From: Setomelanomma holmii
Lineage: Eukaryota; Ascomycota; Dothideomycetes; Pleosporales; Phaeosphaeriaceae
Direction: 5' to 3'
NCBI GenBank assembly: GCA_010015745.1
Contig: ML978174.1
Span: 62,001-126,000 of the forward strand
DNA length: 64,000 nt
The translations under genes were made by a program, and so were the position numbers. A model generated the notes under the pieces. It was not told where the DNA came from. It did no database searches and saw only the letters and a program-made list of their open reading frames with translations. Each line of letters opens with the position of its first letter. Positions within the stretch are counted from its first letter, which is position 1. This document shows, in pieces, positions 46,401-55,563 of this stretch.

Positions 46401-47442
46401 CCGCTTTGGGTGGTGGAAGGTCGACGTCTATGGGCTTGTCCGCCTTGCCCTCGTCTCGGTTTGTGACTACACCGAGAGCCCACCCGCCCTCAACACCATC
46501 GTTCTTCACGAGCACATATTCTCTGCCCTTCTCGCCCGCGACGCGACTCGCTCCGCCGACTCCGACCATGTCATCGTTCATGCCGTTGAGGTTCATCAAG
46601 CGTTGCGTCAGTTCGTTTCGCTCGCGAACACGCTGGATCTGAAACTTGGAAAAGGCCATGCGGTCCGGGAACATGGTGTCAAGTTGTTCCTTGGAGTGTC
46701 CCATTCTCAGTCGACTGCGCAACCTGGCTGCATTGAGGATATTATATCGATCGGCGGCAGGCAAGCTCTGGAAGAAGTAGCCATCGTAGTCAATCTTGGA
46801 GAAATCGTAGACATTGATGTCCTCGCCTCTATCAAACTGTCTTGCATACTCCTCCAATTCTTCCAACGACATGACCCTGGGATCATCGGCCCCACCCATT
46901 TCACTCAAGGATCTGCCCAGCTCTGGCAGGTGGTATTGGTCCTTCTTCTTGAACTTCCTGTTCTGTGCGCGCTCCTGCTGTGACTGCAGAATCTCTTCTG
47001 CGTACACCAGGTTCTCTGGTATGGGCTCCTGCTCATCCTGATCGCGTGGGTGTCTGGCAGCCTCCTTGCGCTTCTTCCCCTCTTCCTCGGCAGCTCTCTG
47101 CATCTGCATCGCCAGCAGCTTCCCTGCTGTCCGGACAGCATCCTCTCGTCTGCCCTCGCGGCGGGACTTGCGGTTGCTGATGGTCTGTCGCTTCAGCGTC
47201 GGTGCGCCACCGTCGAACACAAAGACAGGCTTGATGCCGATGAAGAGGAGCTTGCATACTCGGCGGAAGAAGCCGACAATATGGCTGTTGCGTAGCGCAT
47301 TGCCCTCCTTGTCGCGCACAGCCTTGAGGAACTGGTAGATCCAGATGGAGGCATCGACGGCAAGGCGCTTCTTGTTCAGCGTTTCAATCTTAATCGGCCG
47401 CGCGCAGGGCTGCAAGACAGTCCAAAGGCCGGTGACACCCAT
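43435..47442 (-). CDS. RAD2: DNA repair endonuclease Rad2/XPG
   Basis: A nuclear structure-specific endonuclease making the 3' incision in nucleotide excision repair. The frame is one exon of 1335 residues. The XPG N-domain begins MGVTGLWTVLQPCARP, with DASIWIYQF and PVFVFDGGAP. The XPG I-domain near residue 970 has PMEAEAQCAELVHLGLVDGIVTDDSDTFLFGG with the catalytic acidic residues, and QLLGSDYTTGIPGIGPVTALELL is the helix-hairpin-helix clamp. Between these lies the long acidic spacer typical of Rad2, with two UIM-like helices (QLQRAIALSMQQ; DLQAALAESRK) and repeated FEDVP motifs. A PIP-like QANITRFF follows the I-domain. The C-terminus ends with a nuclear localisation signal, KKKRSRKTRKGK. 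Confidence 0.95.
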   Translation of the reverse strand: MGVTGLWTVLQPCARPIKIETLNKKRLAVDASIWIYQFLKAVRDKEGNALRNSHIVGFFRRVCKLLFIGIKPVFVFDGGAPTLKRQTISNRKSRREGRREDAVRTAGKLLAMQMQRAAEEEGKKRKEAARHPRDQDEQEPIPENLVYAEEILQSQQERAQNRKFKKKDQYHLPELGRSLSEMGGADDPRVMSLEELEEYARQFDRGEDINVYDFSKIDYDGYFFQSLPAADRYNILNAARLRSRLRMGHSKEQLDTMFPDRMAFSKFQIQRVRERNELTQRLMNLNGMNDDMVGVGGASRVAGEKGREYVLVKNDGVEGGWALGVVTNRDEGKADKPIDVDLPPPKAEEDEDWEDDEEFEDVPIEGLNRLPKSKSRPRAQVEEGREFIANELAKRRRRVYNSRKDKPVQTRPRRASPVNQDPESLFLADDDEAEEWENVPATNGDDLFEDPGDDAENGQLQRAIALSMQQNGEEAGQESDDDDPVPEVFQQKRAENSNPFAGVKGRGLAIGRLANQRSSKLAPKGPFEGSESEEDDMDLQAALAESRKSKRPVKAPRPSTNSTPTAPALVEKSTPRPDNAHGFDGPLPFEKLNLGNSLLGKKKMEKIEADTAGGFEKNLGQEKKDAAPLPPWFSGKRDLDEDLNAQRQAEKQQWEEARKEERARFQFQELPRIHKQETQEVIDLDAAPSQPKVGEIIALDSDEEDKFMEDAPMIDTKLRMGDLADKVRANPPKPLSLQQGSPPKQDTDLLKKTPFADESDDEPVEWSESEPEDERQPKVQGQSDRNEQVQASEPFRSPSEEFEDVPMTEAITQPRPPKSPSPQFEDVPMSADAPAPQPSKSPSPEFEDVPIRNEPPPRPTRRRRSSSPAELQGPADLEVPIVPHSGVADDAIHLDLPDNDSDQYSDPEDAELFASLAAEAEEHERFAKEVTNNAATRINFDQELKSLRAQQKKDRRDADEVTQSMITECQHLLTLFGLPYITAPMEAEAQCAELVHLGLVDGIVTDDSDTFLFGGTRVYKNMFNAAKFVECYLANDFQTEFSLTREKMISIAQLLGSDYTTGIPGIGPVTALELLAEFPDLQGFKDWWTGVQDQTIPKEADKDSPFRRRLRRTQATKLFLPPGFPDQRVTDAYLYPEVDSDPEPFQWGVPDLAALRTFLSSQIGWSWERTDEVLVPVIKDMNRREKEGTQANITRFFEGSVGAGAFAPRVKNGAPGGPSGKKKGKAAAGKRLGAALSRLAEREGARGGVEDEAEEGADVAASGGLLGALEDQPTLPANGASTGTTRKRKGGSKAASVATEDDFDAIDQDDDDDDEAYQEPKKKRSRKTRKGKAAA

Positions 47443-47984
47443 GGCGGTGCTCTAGCAGCGTATTCCATCGGCCTGAGGCGAAACACAAGCTATGAGGGCG
47501 ATTTATGAGTGAGCATAGGTGAAGCTTGCTGCCTTGTGATCGCGCGTTCAAAGCGTGTCGTTGATGACGTGCATGCCAAGCCTAATCCATGCACGCGTCT
47601 GATGCAGCGCCTTTTGCGATTCGAGCATGATTCCCGAGACATAGCACTTCGAGGCTTTGGAACTGGTAAGGATGGTTCCATCGAATGATGTGGTCTGGTT
47701 TTGAATGTTCTAGTCTCAACCTACAAGATATCTATGCAGAGCTCAACAACGTTACTATCACAGTGCCGCATCAATCAACCCCGGTGGAACCCCTCAGCCT
47801 CTCTGCCCGAATGCATTGGTTGGGCCTGCGCGAATGTATACGCGCCAATTCTGAAGTATAATTGCTTGCAGGACAGTGCAATTCGAAGCTCCTCGAGACC
47901 TCGTCAACCTGCTATCGGCATTTTGAATGTGCCCGAGACCATTCCGCAGTACCCCACTGAGGACAAGAGCATGCAGTAGGGTGC
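47443..47984. promoter_or_regulatory. intergenic region upstream of RAD2
   Basis: About 540 bases between RAD2 and the 3' end of the patatin gene, both on the minus strand. It should contain the RAD2 promoter. No other feature is seen. Confidence 0.35.
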
Positions 47985-50597
47985 TCAGCCATCTAGACCC
48001 AGGCCTACATCAACTCTCTGCACCTCATCGCCATCGTCCTCGTCATCACCAAAGTCTGCTGCTTCTCCGTACTCCTCGGCATCTTCTGCGCCCGCGTCGA
48101 CATCGCCGAGTGAGCCACCGTCGTGCTGCTGCTGCGCGCGCCTGGAAATTTTCCCGTCGCTTTCTTCAAATGCACTGCTCCGTCGCCTGACTTCTTCGAG
48201 GAAGTTGGTAGTGAGATGTTCTGGACGCTCAAGGTGCCGTGCACGAAGGTCCTTCACTTCCTTTGGTGGCCGCAGCTCAAACATTGAGACAGGGCGATCA
48301 TGGTGTGTGTATGGCGAGCGCGAGCGCGAAAGGACCTTTGGTGTCGGTGGCTGTGTTGCTGGAGGAGACTTCCACCAGTCGCTAAGTCGCTTCGAAAGTG
48401 ATGGACTGTCCGGAGTCTGTTCGGGTGATTTCTTTGCAGTCTTTGTGTCGAGACCAGCAAGACCCTTCTTGCTCTTACCCTTGCTCGTAAAAGTGAACCC
48501 AAGTGGGAGAGTGATTGGCGAGCCTGGCCTAGAGAGCACCGCTGATGAAGAGGACTCTGAGCCAGACAAGGGGTAATTGTCGGGCCCGTAACTCTTCGTG
48601 CGCTTCAGCAGGCCTTGTAAGTCGTCCTCGGATAGTATATTTGGCAATTCACCATCTCGTATGCCCCGAGGACGATATTGTCGTCTTCCTTGCTGAATCA
48701 GGTGTTCTAATTTTGCACGATTGGCAATGAACTTCAGCTTTGAGAACGTTGATTGTTGTCCCACGTAAATCATCCGTGCCAAGCGTTGTGGAGTCGGATC
48801 GGACAATATGTGTATGAAGTCAGACGGGATCGACTTTGGCCATATTGTTATGGTCCCTGAGAACCGTTGAAGCCATATTTGACTCCAGTCCTGGCCTAGC
48901 GGGCGCGGCAACAGCTCCAGGTGACGAAGGACCTTGAGCCATTTGTATAGATCCAGCTTGATGTATTGCTCAAATGCAGATCCAATAAACCCGCCGCGCC
49001 AACCGCGACCTCTCCGATGTGTGACGGGACGACCCACAGAGCCGCGAGACGAGAAGAAGAAAATATTGATGTGGGGGTTGACCTGGCTTACAATCGAGAA
49101 GCGAACGTTGAAGTGGAGGTTAAGGGCCTTCAGTGGAATGTCAGTCCGCAAACTGCCGTCTTTCCATTTGTGACCGAACGAGTAGGGTGACAGTGTGCCG
49201 TCCTTGTTTTTCTTCATCAGCACCACAGGATTGAGTATGCCTGGCACAGCGGCAGATGCCAGTACCGCTGACCACACAACGCAGTCGGGCGCGGTGATGT
49301 AGTTGGCCAAAATTGTGGGCGAATGAGGGTCTGAAGGTACACAGGATACATTAAGGATGCGTCCTGTCCGCTGATACGCCTCCTTGAACGTCATGCTGCC
49401 TCGTGTCATCCAGGCACACTTCTTTGCCCAATCGACGCTGTCGAACCGCGCGCCCGTAGTGTACCATCTCTTCATCCAGGTCCATGTGTCGTCGTAACAT
49501 GCGGTAATCCGGCCGGCGAGCGCAGGCACAAGCAGCTGTTTAAGCTCATCGTCAGTCCTGGAGCACAACAGCGCCGCCACAAGAGCGCCGCCCGATGTAC
49601 CCGTGATAACCTCTGGTAGTAGGTCTGCGTCCAGTAGAGCTTTAGCGACACCAAGATGGTAGTAAGCGAACGTTGCACCGCCAGACAGACACAGCGCGGT
49701 GCGCCCAAAGTTGCTTCCGAGGTGCTTGAACAGCGCTCGCTTGTTTTCGGGATCGAGCTGCATGGTGCACAGCAGGAAGGAGAGAGATGCCTCGGCTTCT
49801 TCGATGAAGTTCTGCACGGCGTCTTTCGTGCCGTAGTACGTCTCGCTGTACAATCGTGGGTTCTCGAAGCCGCAGAAATTGTTCTTGATGCAGGCTTCCA
49901 GCAATGCACGCAGATCTTCCACTGCCCGTGGCTGTCCATCAGCCTTCTTCTCGTCTGATCTGCCATTCTCGTCGGATTCAGCCCTCTGCCGCAGCTTGAC
50001 CAGCTGCTCATGCACCCTCCTGATGGTCTTCGAGTCATAGTAAGAGTACTCAGGCTTCTTCTTCCACTCGTCACTGCCAAGATACGTGTCTAGTTCCTTT
50101 GCGCTCTTGATCCAGTCTTCATACAACGAGGCGCTCTGCAGCCACTTTCGCAGCCGTTGCCGTGTGCCCCGCCATGTCACCAAGTGCTCATAGAGGTATA
50201 TGTAGAAGCGCGTGAGGACGTAGCCTATGCTGAGAAACAGCAGCCATCCCAGCACCACTATCAAAAGCGGCCATTTCAGCAGCACGTATACGAAGCCCTC
50301 GCGCGTCTCATCCTTGCCCCGTCGCGGCGGTGTTTTGCCCTTCTTGCGCCGCCGTACGCGCTGGTGGATGGGCCGCCAGTCGTTGAGCGCAGAGAAGAAC
50401 TTGCGCGGCTCCGGCGGCGGTGAGGTGAGGTCGTCGGTCGATGGAGACTGTAGTTCGGGTGCAGCCAGGGCCTTTGCGAACTCGTCAAAGTCTGGCTCGT
50501 GGACGAAGTCGTTGTTGTAGTCGGGAAGCAGCGTAAAGTCAAAGGCCGAGGCAGAATAGGGCGCCGGGCCGTCGGTGTCTTTCTTCACGTCAGCCAT
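47985..50597 (-). CDS. patatin-like phospholipase / triacylglycerol lipase
   Basis: A lipase of the patatin group. Some relatives (yeast Tgl3, Tgl4, Tgl5) work on lipid droplets. The single-exon 870-residue protein has a hydrophobic segment near residues 110-133 (LLIVVLGWLLFLSIGYVL). Just before the catalytic domain comes the PF11815-type DUF3336 region (about residues 130-280). The catalytic domain opens with oxyanion loop LSGGATFAYYHLGV and the serine motif GTSGGAL. The Asp partner lies in the DGSLRTD loop (WKDGSLRTDIPLKALN). Downstream, after about residue 650, the chain becomes Ser/Pro-rich and disordered with acidic runs at the end. It shares a 240-base divergent promoter with QRI7. Confidence 0.88.
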   Translation of the reverse strand: MADVKKDTDGPAPYSASAFDFTLLPDYNNDFVHEPDFDEFAKALAAPELQSPSTDDLTSPPPEPRKFFSALNDWRPIHQRVRRRKKGKTPPRRGKDETREGFVYVLLKWPLLIVVLGWLLFLSIGYVLTRFYIYLYEHLVTWRGTRQRLRKWLQSASLYEDWIKSAKELDTYLGSDEWKKKPEYSYYDSKTIRRVHEQLVKLRQRAESDENGRSDEKKADGQPRAVEDLRALLEACIKNNFCGFENPRLYSETYYGTKDAVQNFIEEAEASLSFLLCTMQLDPENKRALFKHLGSNFGRTALCLSGGATFAYYHLGVAKALLDADLLPEVITGTSGGALVAALLCSRTDDELKQLLVPALAGRITACYDDTWTWMKRWYTTGARFDSVDWAKKCAWMTRGSMTFKEAYQRTGRILNVSCVPSDPHSPTILANYITAPDCVVWSAVLASAAVPGILNPVVLMKKNKDGTLSPYSFGHKWKDGSLRTDIPLKALNLHFNVRFSIVSQVNPHINIFFFSSRGSVGRPVTHRRGRGWRGGFIGSAFEQYIKLDLYKWLKVLRHLELLPRPLGQDWSQIWLQRFSGTITIWPKSIPSDFIHILSDPTPQRLARMIYVGQQSTFSKLKFIANRAKLEHLIQQGRRQYRPRGIRDGELPNILSEDDLQGLLKRTKSYGPDNYPLSGSESSSSAVLSRPGSPITLPLGFTFTSKGKSKKGLAGLDTKTAKKSPEQTPDSPSLSKRLSDWWKSPPATQPPTPKVLSRSRSPYTHHDRPVSMFELRPPKEVKDLRARHLERPEHLTTNFLEEVRRRSSAFEESDGKISRRAQQQHDGGSLGDVDAGAEDAEEYGEAADFGDDEDDGDEVQRVDVGLGLDG

Positions 50598-50835
50598 AGG
50601 AGGTGACTCGAAAGACGGCGCATCGTATCGTCGATATATATCGGGTGTGGCTCCGTGGAATGATGCGGCTCTGGTGCTGCATGTGAGAAGGGTTCACGCT
50701 ACGTCACGGTGGCTGGACCCTTTTCGATCCACACCGCGACGCCATTGCCATCGGACGTCTCGCTAAAGCTCGTGCTTCACCTTGCGACAACGCATCAGTC
50801 CAACCGCACCACATCGACGACGCCTGATAAGCCCT
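50598..50835. promoter_or_regulatory. short bidirectional promoter (patatin lipase / QRI7)
   Basis: Only 238 bases separate two divergent start codons, so both promoters overlap here. At 50632-50643 is a perfect 12-base AT-rich palindrome, cgatatatatcg, which might bind a dimeric factor. The role is inferred from position alone. Confidence 0.4.
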
Positions 50836-52451
50836 ATGCGGCTTCGTCCTCTCTCTAAGAATGCTGTCATAGGCTTTCGGCCACTCTTTCAGCCACGATG
50901 CCGCCCGCGTCGCGAGTTGATGACACTCGCCATCGAGACCAGTTGCGACGATACCTCCGTGGCAATTGTGGAAAAGGGATCCAAGCATCATGAGACCCTT
51001 GCAAAACTCCACTTTCACAAGAAAGTGACATCGGATAACTCTGAGTACAAAGGCGTACATCCAATTCGGTCTCTCGTATCCCATCAGGAGCATCTGGCGA
51101 ACCTAGTAAGTGAAGCTATTAGCCATCTTCCGGACTGCGAAGTTGGCCGCATGCCAGAATCTGGACGACTACGCAAGAACGTGTGTGATGCAATAGATAT
51201 CTCGACAAAGCGACTCCCGGATTTCGTGTCTGTCACCAGAGGACCCGGTATGCGAAGTAATCTCTTCGCTGGCTTGGATCTTGCAAAAGGCCTTACTGTA
51301 GCTTGGCAGGTATAGGATGTGACCTGCTTTTACTGCGTCTAGCTAAGCGTTCCTTATAGAAGCCTCTAGTAGGTGTACACCATATGCAGGCCCACGCACT
51401 GACGCCGCGACTGGTGAGCGCCCTTGCGCAAACCGCTACATCGCCTTTGAAGCCAGAGTTCCCTTTCCTCTCCGTCCTTGCATCTGGTGGTCACACTCTT
51501 CTCATTCAATCGGAGTCCTTAACCAACCAGTACGTCCTCGGCACAACAAACGATATTGCTGTCGGCGAGTGCCTTGACAAAATTGCGCGTCTTGTGCTAC
51601 CGACAGACGTCTTGCAAAACACGAGGCACACCATGTACGGGGCACTCCTCGAAAAATTCGCCTTTGACCAAAATGGACACGATACCAACAACACAGCCGC
51701 TTTCGGAAATGACTTCTCCGTTCCCTCGCCATTTCAGCCTGGGAATATTGACGATGTTACTGCATGCTCTGCTGAACAATTTTTGCGCCAGTCCAGCCGC
51801 CAATACAACTTCTACAAGGTACCAGCAAACCATGAAGAAGCTTCGCGCCAGAACATTACGAAGTGGGGATGGAGCTTCAATCAACCATTGACAAAGTCGA
51901 ATGGCGGTACCAAGATCAGGAGTATAGAGCTCAGCTTTTCTGGGCTTTTGACTGCTGTCGAGCGCGTCATTCGCTACGAGACGGATGCATCCACGATGAA
52001 GCTGACGAAGGTCGAAAGGAACATCGATAAATTCAACCTTGAGGAGCGTCAAGACATTGCTCGTGAAGCTATGCGCGCAGCCTTTGAACATGTCACGAAT
52101 CGAGTGGTACTTTGCTTACAGGCGATCAGCAAATCGTCAGTGAACTTGCCCGGCGTGGTCATAGCCGGCGGTGTGGCTGCAAACCATTTCATGAGGCACA
52201 TGTACGACAATCTCCCATGCCTTGTTTGTTCTTGCTGACCCAGGATGAGACTTGCTAGCACGTTGTGCTCCCGAGGCTATTCCGACATTCAGCTATACTT
52301 TCCACCACCCGCATACTGCACTGATAACGCTGCTATGATTGCATGGGCTGGCCTGGAGATGTTCGAGGCCGGGCACACCGATTCGCTCAGCATTCGTGCC
52401 GTACGGAAGTGGCCGTTGGACGAATTAATGACCCCAGTAGAGGATGGCTAG
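50836..52451 (+). CDS. QRI7: mitochondrial tRNA threonylcarbamoyladenosine synthesis protein Qri7
   Basis: Qri7 puts the threonylcarbamoyl group on adenosine 37 of ANN-reading tRNAs in mitochondria. Three exons (50836-51309, 51360-52201, 52244-52451) with introns of 50 and 42 nt give 507 residues. The start MRLRPLSKNAVIGFRPLF is rich in arginine and looks like a presequence. Kae1/Qri7 family motifs are AIETSCDDTSVAIV, VTRGPGMRSNLFAGL, VHHMQAHALTPRL with the metal-binding histidines, LASGGHTLLI and GECLDKIARLV. SFSGLLTA and GGVAANHFMRHM lie downstream, then the metal-binding aspartate in CTDNAAMIAWAG. ATG 50836 is the first usable start; an in-frame methionine lies just before TLAIETS. The last intron is only 42 nt. 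Confidence 0.9.
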
Positions 52452-53502
52452 AGGTGGACTTTTCAAGATGTCCAAAGCCGTGCTACATACTGTCCAGCCA
52501 GGGAATGCCAGGCGCTTCCACCAGTACTGATGTAGCATCACAGCTAAGACCTGCCTGGTTAAGGCGACGATTTTCTGCCACGCTCAGCAGCATTTGTTGC
52601 AGCCACAACGCGCGTACTCAAGACTTGTATCATGCCAGCCTCAGATTCTAGTATCCTAGGATGCCAGAGCAAAGTTTTGCTACCACGAATCTACGAGACA
52701 GACATTCTATTTTAGTCGCGTCGGTGTCACTTAGAGCACGTCAAACGTGTCCCATATTGACTGAACATCCAAGGTTGTCTGAACCTGCTCGAAGCGGCAG
52801 CGCGTGGGTATAGATATTTCCTAAGTAAGGAGGTACTAGAGAGTGGCAAAAATATCCGCTTCTAGGCCCAGGCGACGACAGGTCCTAGAGTTGCGAAGAT
52901 ACAAAACGGATGCACACAGGTTGTTGACATGAAATCGGCTCGTCTCGACCCCAGTCGACATCGCATGGGTTGCTTGTCTCTTGCGTCGGGTACGAACCAC
53001 GCTCGGCAGGCTCCAGAATCCCTGTCGTTCTTGTCACGATCACATCAAATTGCCAGCAATATATCCAAACAACGAGTACTTTAATTGTGCCGAATCTTCC
53101 CCTGCTTAGCCAAATCATCGTCTCTGGAAGTCTTTTCCTCACTTGTGAAATCTAAAATTAGCCCCCATCCAGGTCATGCCACTGTCGCACCCGAGGTTTA
53201 TCAGCGTTGATTGCTTCGCACGGTGGATAGGTCGACCTAGAGCCCGGAACAGGCCTGCTTGGACTCGCTAATGCAAAATCTGGAGTAACTTGAGCTTGGA
53301 ACCGATACTACAGCACGGGCAGAGGTTGTGCGGTCTCGTATCTTTCATCTGGGCATAGTACACCCGTTTGTGTGGTCTAGTCCACCAGCATGGGGGATTC
53401 GAGGAGGTTCTATAACATGGAAGCATGTTCACGATGATCGACATCACCATTGAGCGCTTTACCCTCACCAACTAGTTCCCTGGGGAAGCACGTTTCGCGA
53501 CA
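52452..53502. other. intergenic region, no gene seen
   Basis: About 1 kb between QRI7 and the secreted repeat protein. It likely contains the latter's promoter. No gene, repeat or tRNA is recognised. Confidence 0.35.
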
Positions 53503-55237
53503 ATGGCACCTGCACGGCACAGTGTGTTGGCCTTACTTGGCTTCGCAGCTAGGTATGTCACTGCTCAGCTATAACACGCTAGAAACTCACAGCCATCAGC
53601 ATACGTGCATTGCCCGCTGGAGTTCAGCAACGCCAAGTCTTAAGCCCTCCAAAACAGTCTGTGACTTGGGATTCTGGAAATCCTCAACCTACTCCCGAGG
53701 AGTCGGAAGGACCTACACTTCCACCCGTTTTCCCACCTAAGCCAAGTGATCAAATCAGCCTGGGGTCGGCGTCCTACACTGTAACTTGGGATGGCGAGGG
53801 TCCGACCACGACTTCTTCTGAGCCTGAAACTCCAACTCTGCCACCGCCAGGCCCTAAGCCTAGCGATCAGATAAGTCTCGGAACGCCGTCATATTGGGTG
53901 AGGTCTCCAGACTCTATTACATGGCTAAGATTACTGATCTTGTATTCACTCTGTAGGTCAGTTGGGACACTGGTAACGCAACTCCGACGCCTGCGCCTGA
54001 GGGCCCTGATTATCCTCCAGCTCCTCCGGGTGATCAGTTCTCTATTGGCAAACCATCTTACTGGGTGTCTTGGGAAGGCCAGGGCCCAGAGCCTACGCCT
54101 GCTCCAGAGAATCCAGAATACCCTTCCAGCTCATCCGCGAGCAAGGTTTCATCTACAAAGAAACTGGGATATCCAGAGTACCCTTCGTGGAAACCATGGC
54201 CACCAAAGCCAACGTCAGAGAAGACTTCCACGCCCAAAACATCTGCAACGCCTGCGCCGAGCTCGTCAGCCAAGCCCAGCCCAACCCCAACCCCAAAATC
54301 GACCCCCACGGCACCCAAGCCTAGCGATCAGGTCAGCCTTGGTACTCCAAGTGGATGGGCAAGTATTCTCACCCTAAAGTTGTGATCACAGAACTAACGT
54401 TACGCTCAGGTCAGCTGGGATTTAGCCAACCAAAAGCGACAAGATGAGAATGAGATCAACAATGCATACCCGACCTCTACTCCCAAAGCACCGCCAAAGC
54501 CGACTCTTGCTAAGCCAACGACGAGTTCCAAGAAACCAAGGCCAAGCTCTAAGAAAGCAAGCTCTACTCCTAAACCCACTCCCACGCCCACTCCAACTCC
54601 TACGCCTACGCCTACGCCAGCCCCATCTTCTACAGATGATTACGAGCCAACACAAAGCGACGACGTAGGTATCGGGAAGCCCACAGGCTGGATCAGCTGG
54701 GGCAAGCGCGAAGCCGAACCTCAAACCGAAGTGATTCCTCCATTCCCGTGGCCAACCAAGTCCAATGTCATCGACGTCTCCAACCCCGGGGCTACTGTGA
54801 TCTGGGGCAAGCGTGCAGCAGCGCCACAGGTCGACACCATCGGTCTGGAGTTCCCTCAACAGACAGTCTGGTGGCCCCAGCCGTCCGTCGTGAAGCCGCC
54901 GACGTACATTTCCTGGGGAAAGAGACAGGATGAGGCTGAGCCTACTGATGTTCCCGACCTACCGGAGGAGCCTGAAGAAGATCCAGAAGGTCCAATAGTC
55001 ATACCGCCATTCCCTGTCCCAGCGCAGCCTAATTCCATTGGTGTGAATCCGCCCACGTACACGGTGATTTGGGGGAAGCGTGAAGCTAAGGCTGATGCGC
55101 AGATAGATACTGTGGGACTGGGATTGCCGACGGGTGGAGTTGTATGGGACACGCCGGCAGAGCCTACACCGACGGACGAGGGGACGATTGAGAGTCCGCA
55201 GGCAACTGTGATTTGGGGGAAGCGCTGGGTGGGATGA
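53503..55237 (+). CDS. secreted repeat protein with Kex2-type WGKR sites, putative peptide precursor
   Basis: Four exons, 53503-53552, 53600-53897, 53957-54358 and 54410-55237, give 525 residues. The start MAPARHSVLALLGFAAS is a signal peptide, and no cysteine is visible. Residues about 36-156 hold four tandem units of about 39 residues, each ending in a tryptophan motif (QSVTWD, SASYTVTWD, TPSYWVSWD, KPSYWVSWE) with Pro-rich acidic linkers; PKPSDQ recurs in several. A basic Ser/Thr/Pro linker follows (157-245). The last part has the motif again and dibasic cleavage sites: QKR at 258-260, then five WGKR sites with GKR at 348-350, 383-385, 420-422, 472-474 and 520-522. Four of these are followed by EAEP, AAAP, QDEAEP or EAKADA, as after Kex2 sites in alpha-factor precursors. 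Introns at 53898 and 54359 (the latter GC-AG) fall at the same place, between W and V of the motif. Role unknown; I suggest processed peptides. Confidence 0.8.
54560..54632 (+). repeat. Pro-Thr coding microsatellite
   Basis: Inside the secreted repeat protein gene, a stretch of ccn-acn codons gives an uninterrupted Pro-Thr run (nine or so PT pairs, about residues 301-322). It links the tandem-repeat half to the cleavage-site half. Such runs change length readily. Confidence 0.7.
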
Positions 55238-55563
55238 TGTCTGAGGTTGGGGCTGAGGTTGGAACGGAACAGGGGATAGGAGGTGGGGAGGAATGTAGAG
55301 GTGGATGGTCAGACTTCAAGTTCTTAAGACAAGGTTGTTGCGATGATATGGGATGAGATGTGGATTTGTAGCATACCTTCGCTTCGAACTATGGTTTTCG
55401 CTTCCATACATGCGACACTTAGGTGCTGTCCCGGTATCAAGTGATGCACAATGTACAATGACAATGACATATGCCTCATCAATCGAGAGGCTTGTACACC
55501 CACACACTTGCAAAATGGTATCTCAAACATTCCAAAACCAAAACCAAACCCAAGCGCCAACAA
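55238..55563. other. convergent intergenic region
   Basis: A 326-base gap between the 3' ends of the secreted repeat gene and FAT1. No feature is recognised. Confidence 0.4.

Noticed and set aside
53503..55237. A classical alpha-factor pheromone gene
   Set aside because: Processing sites look similar, but repeats lack the Cys and GQ core of ascomycete alpha-pheromones and are much longer.
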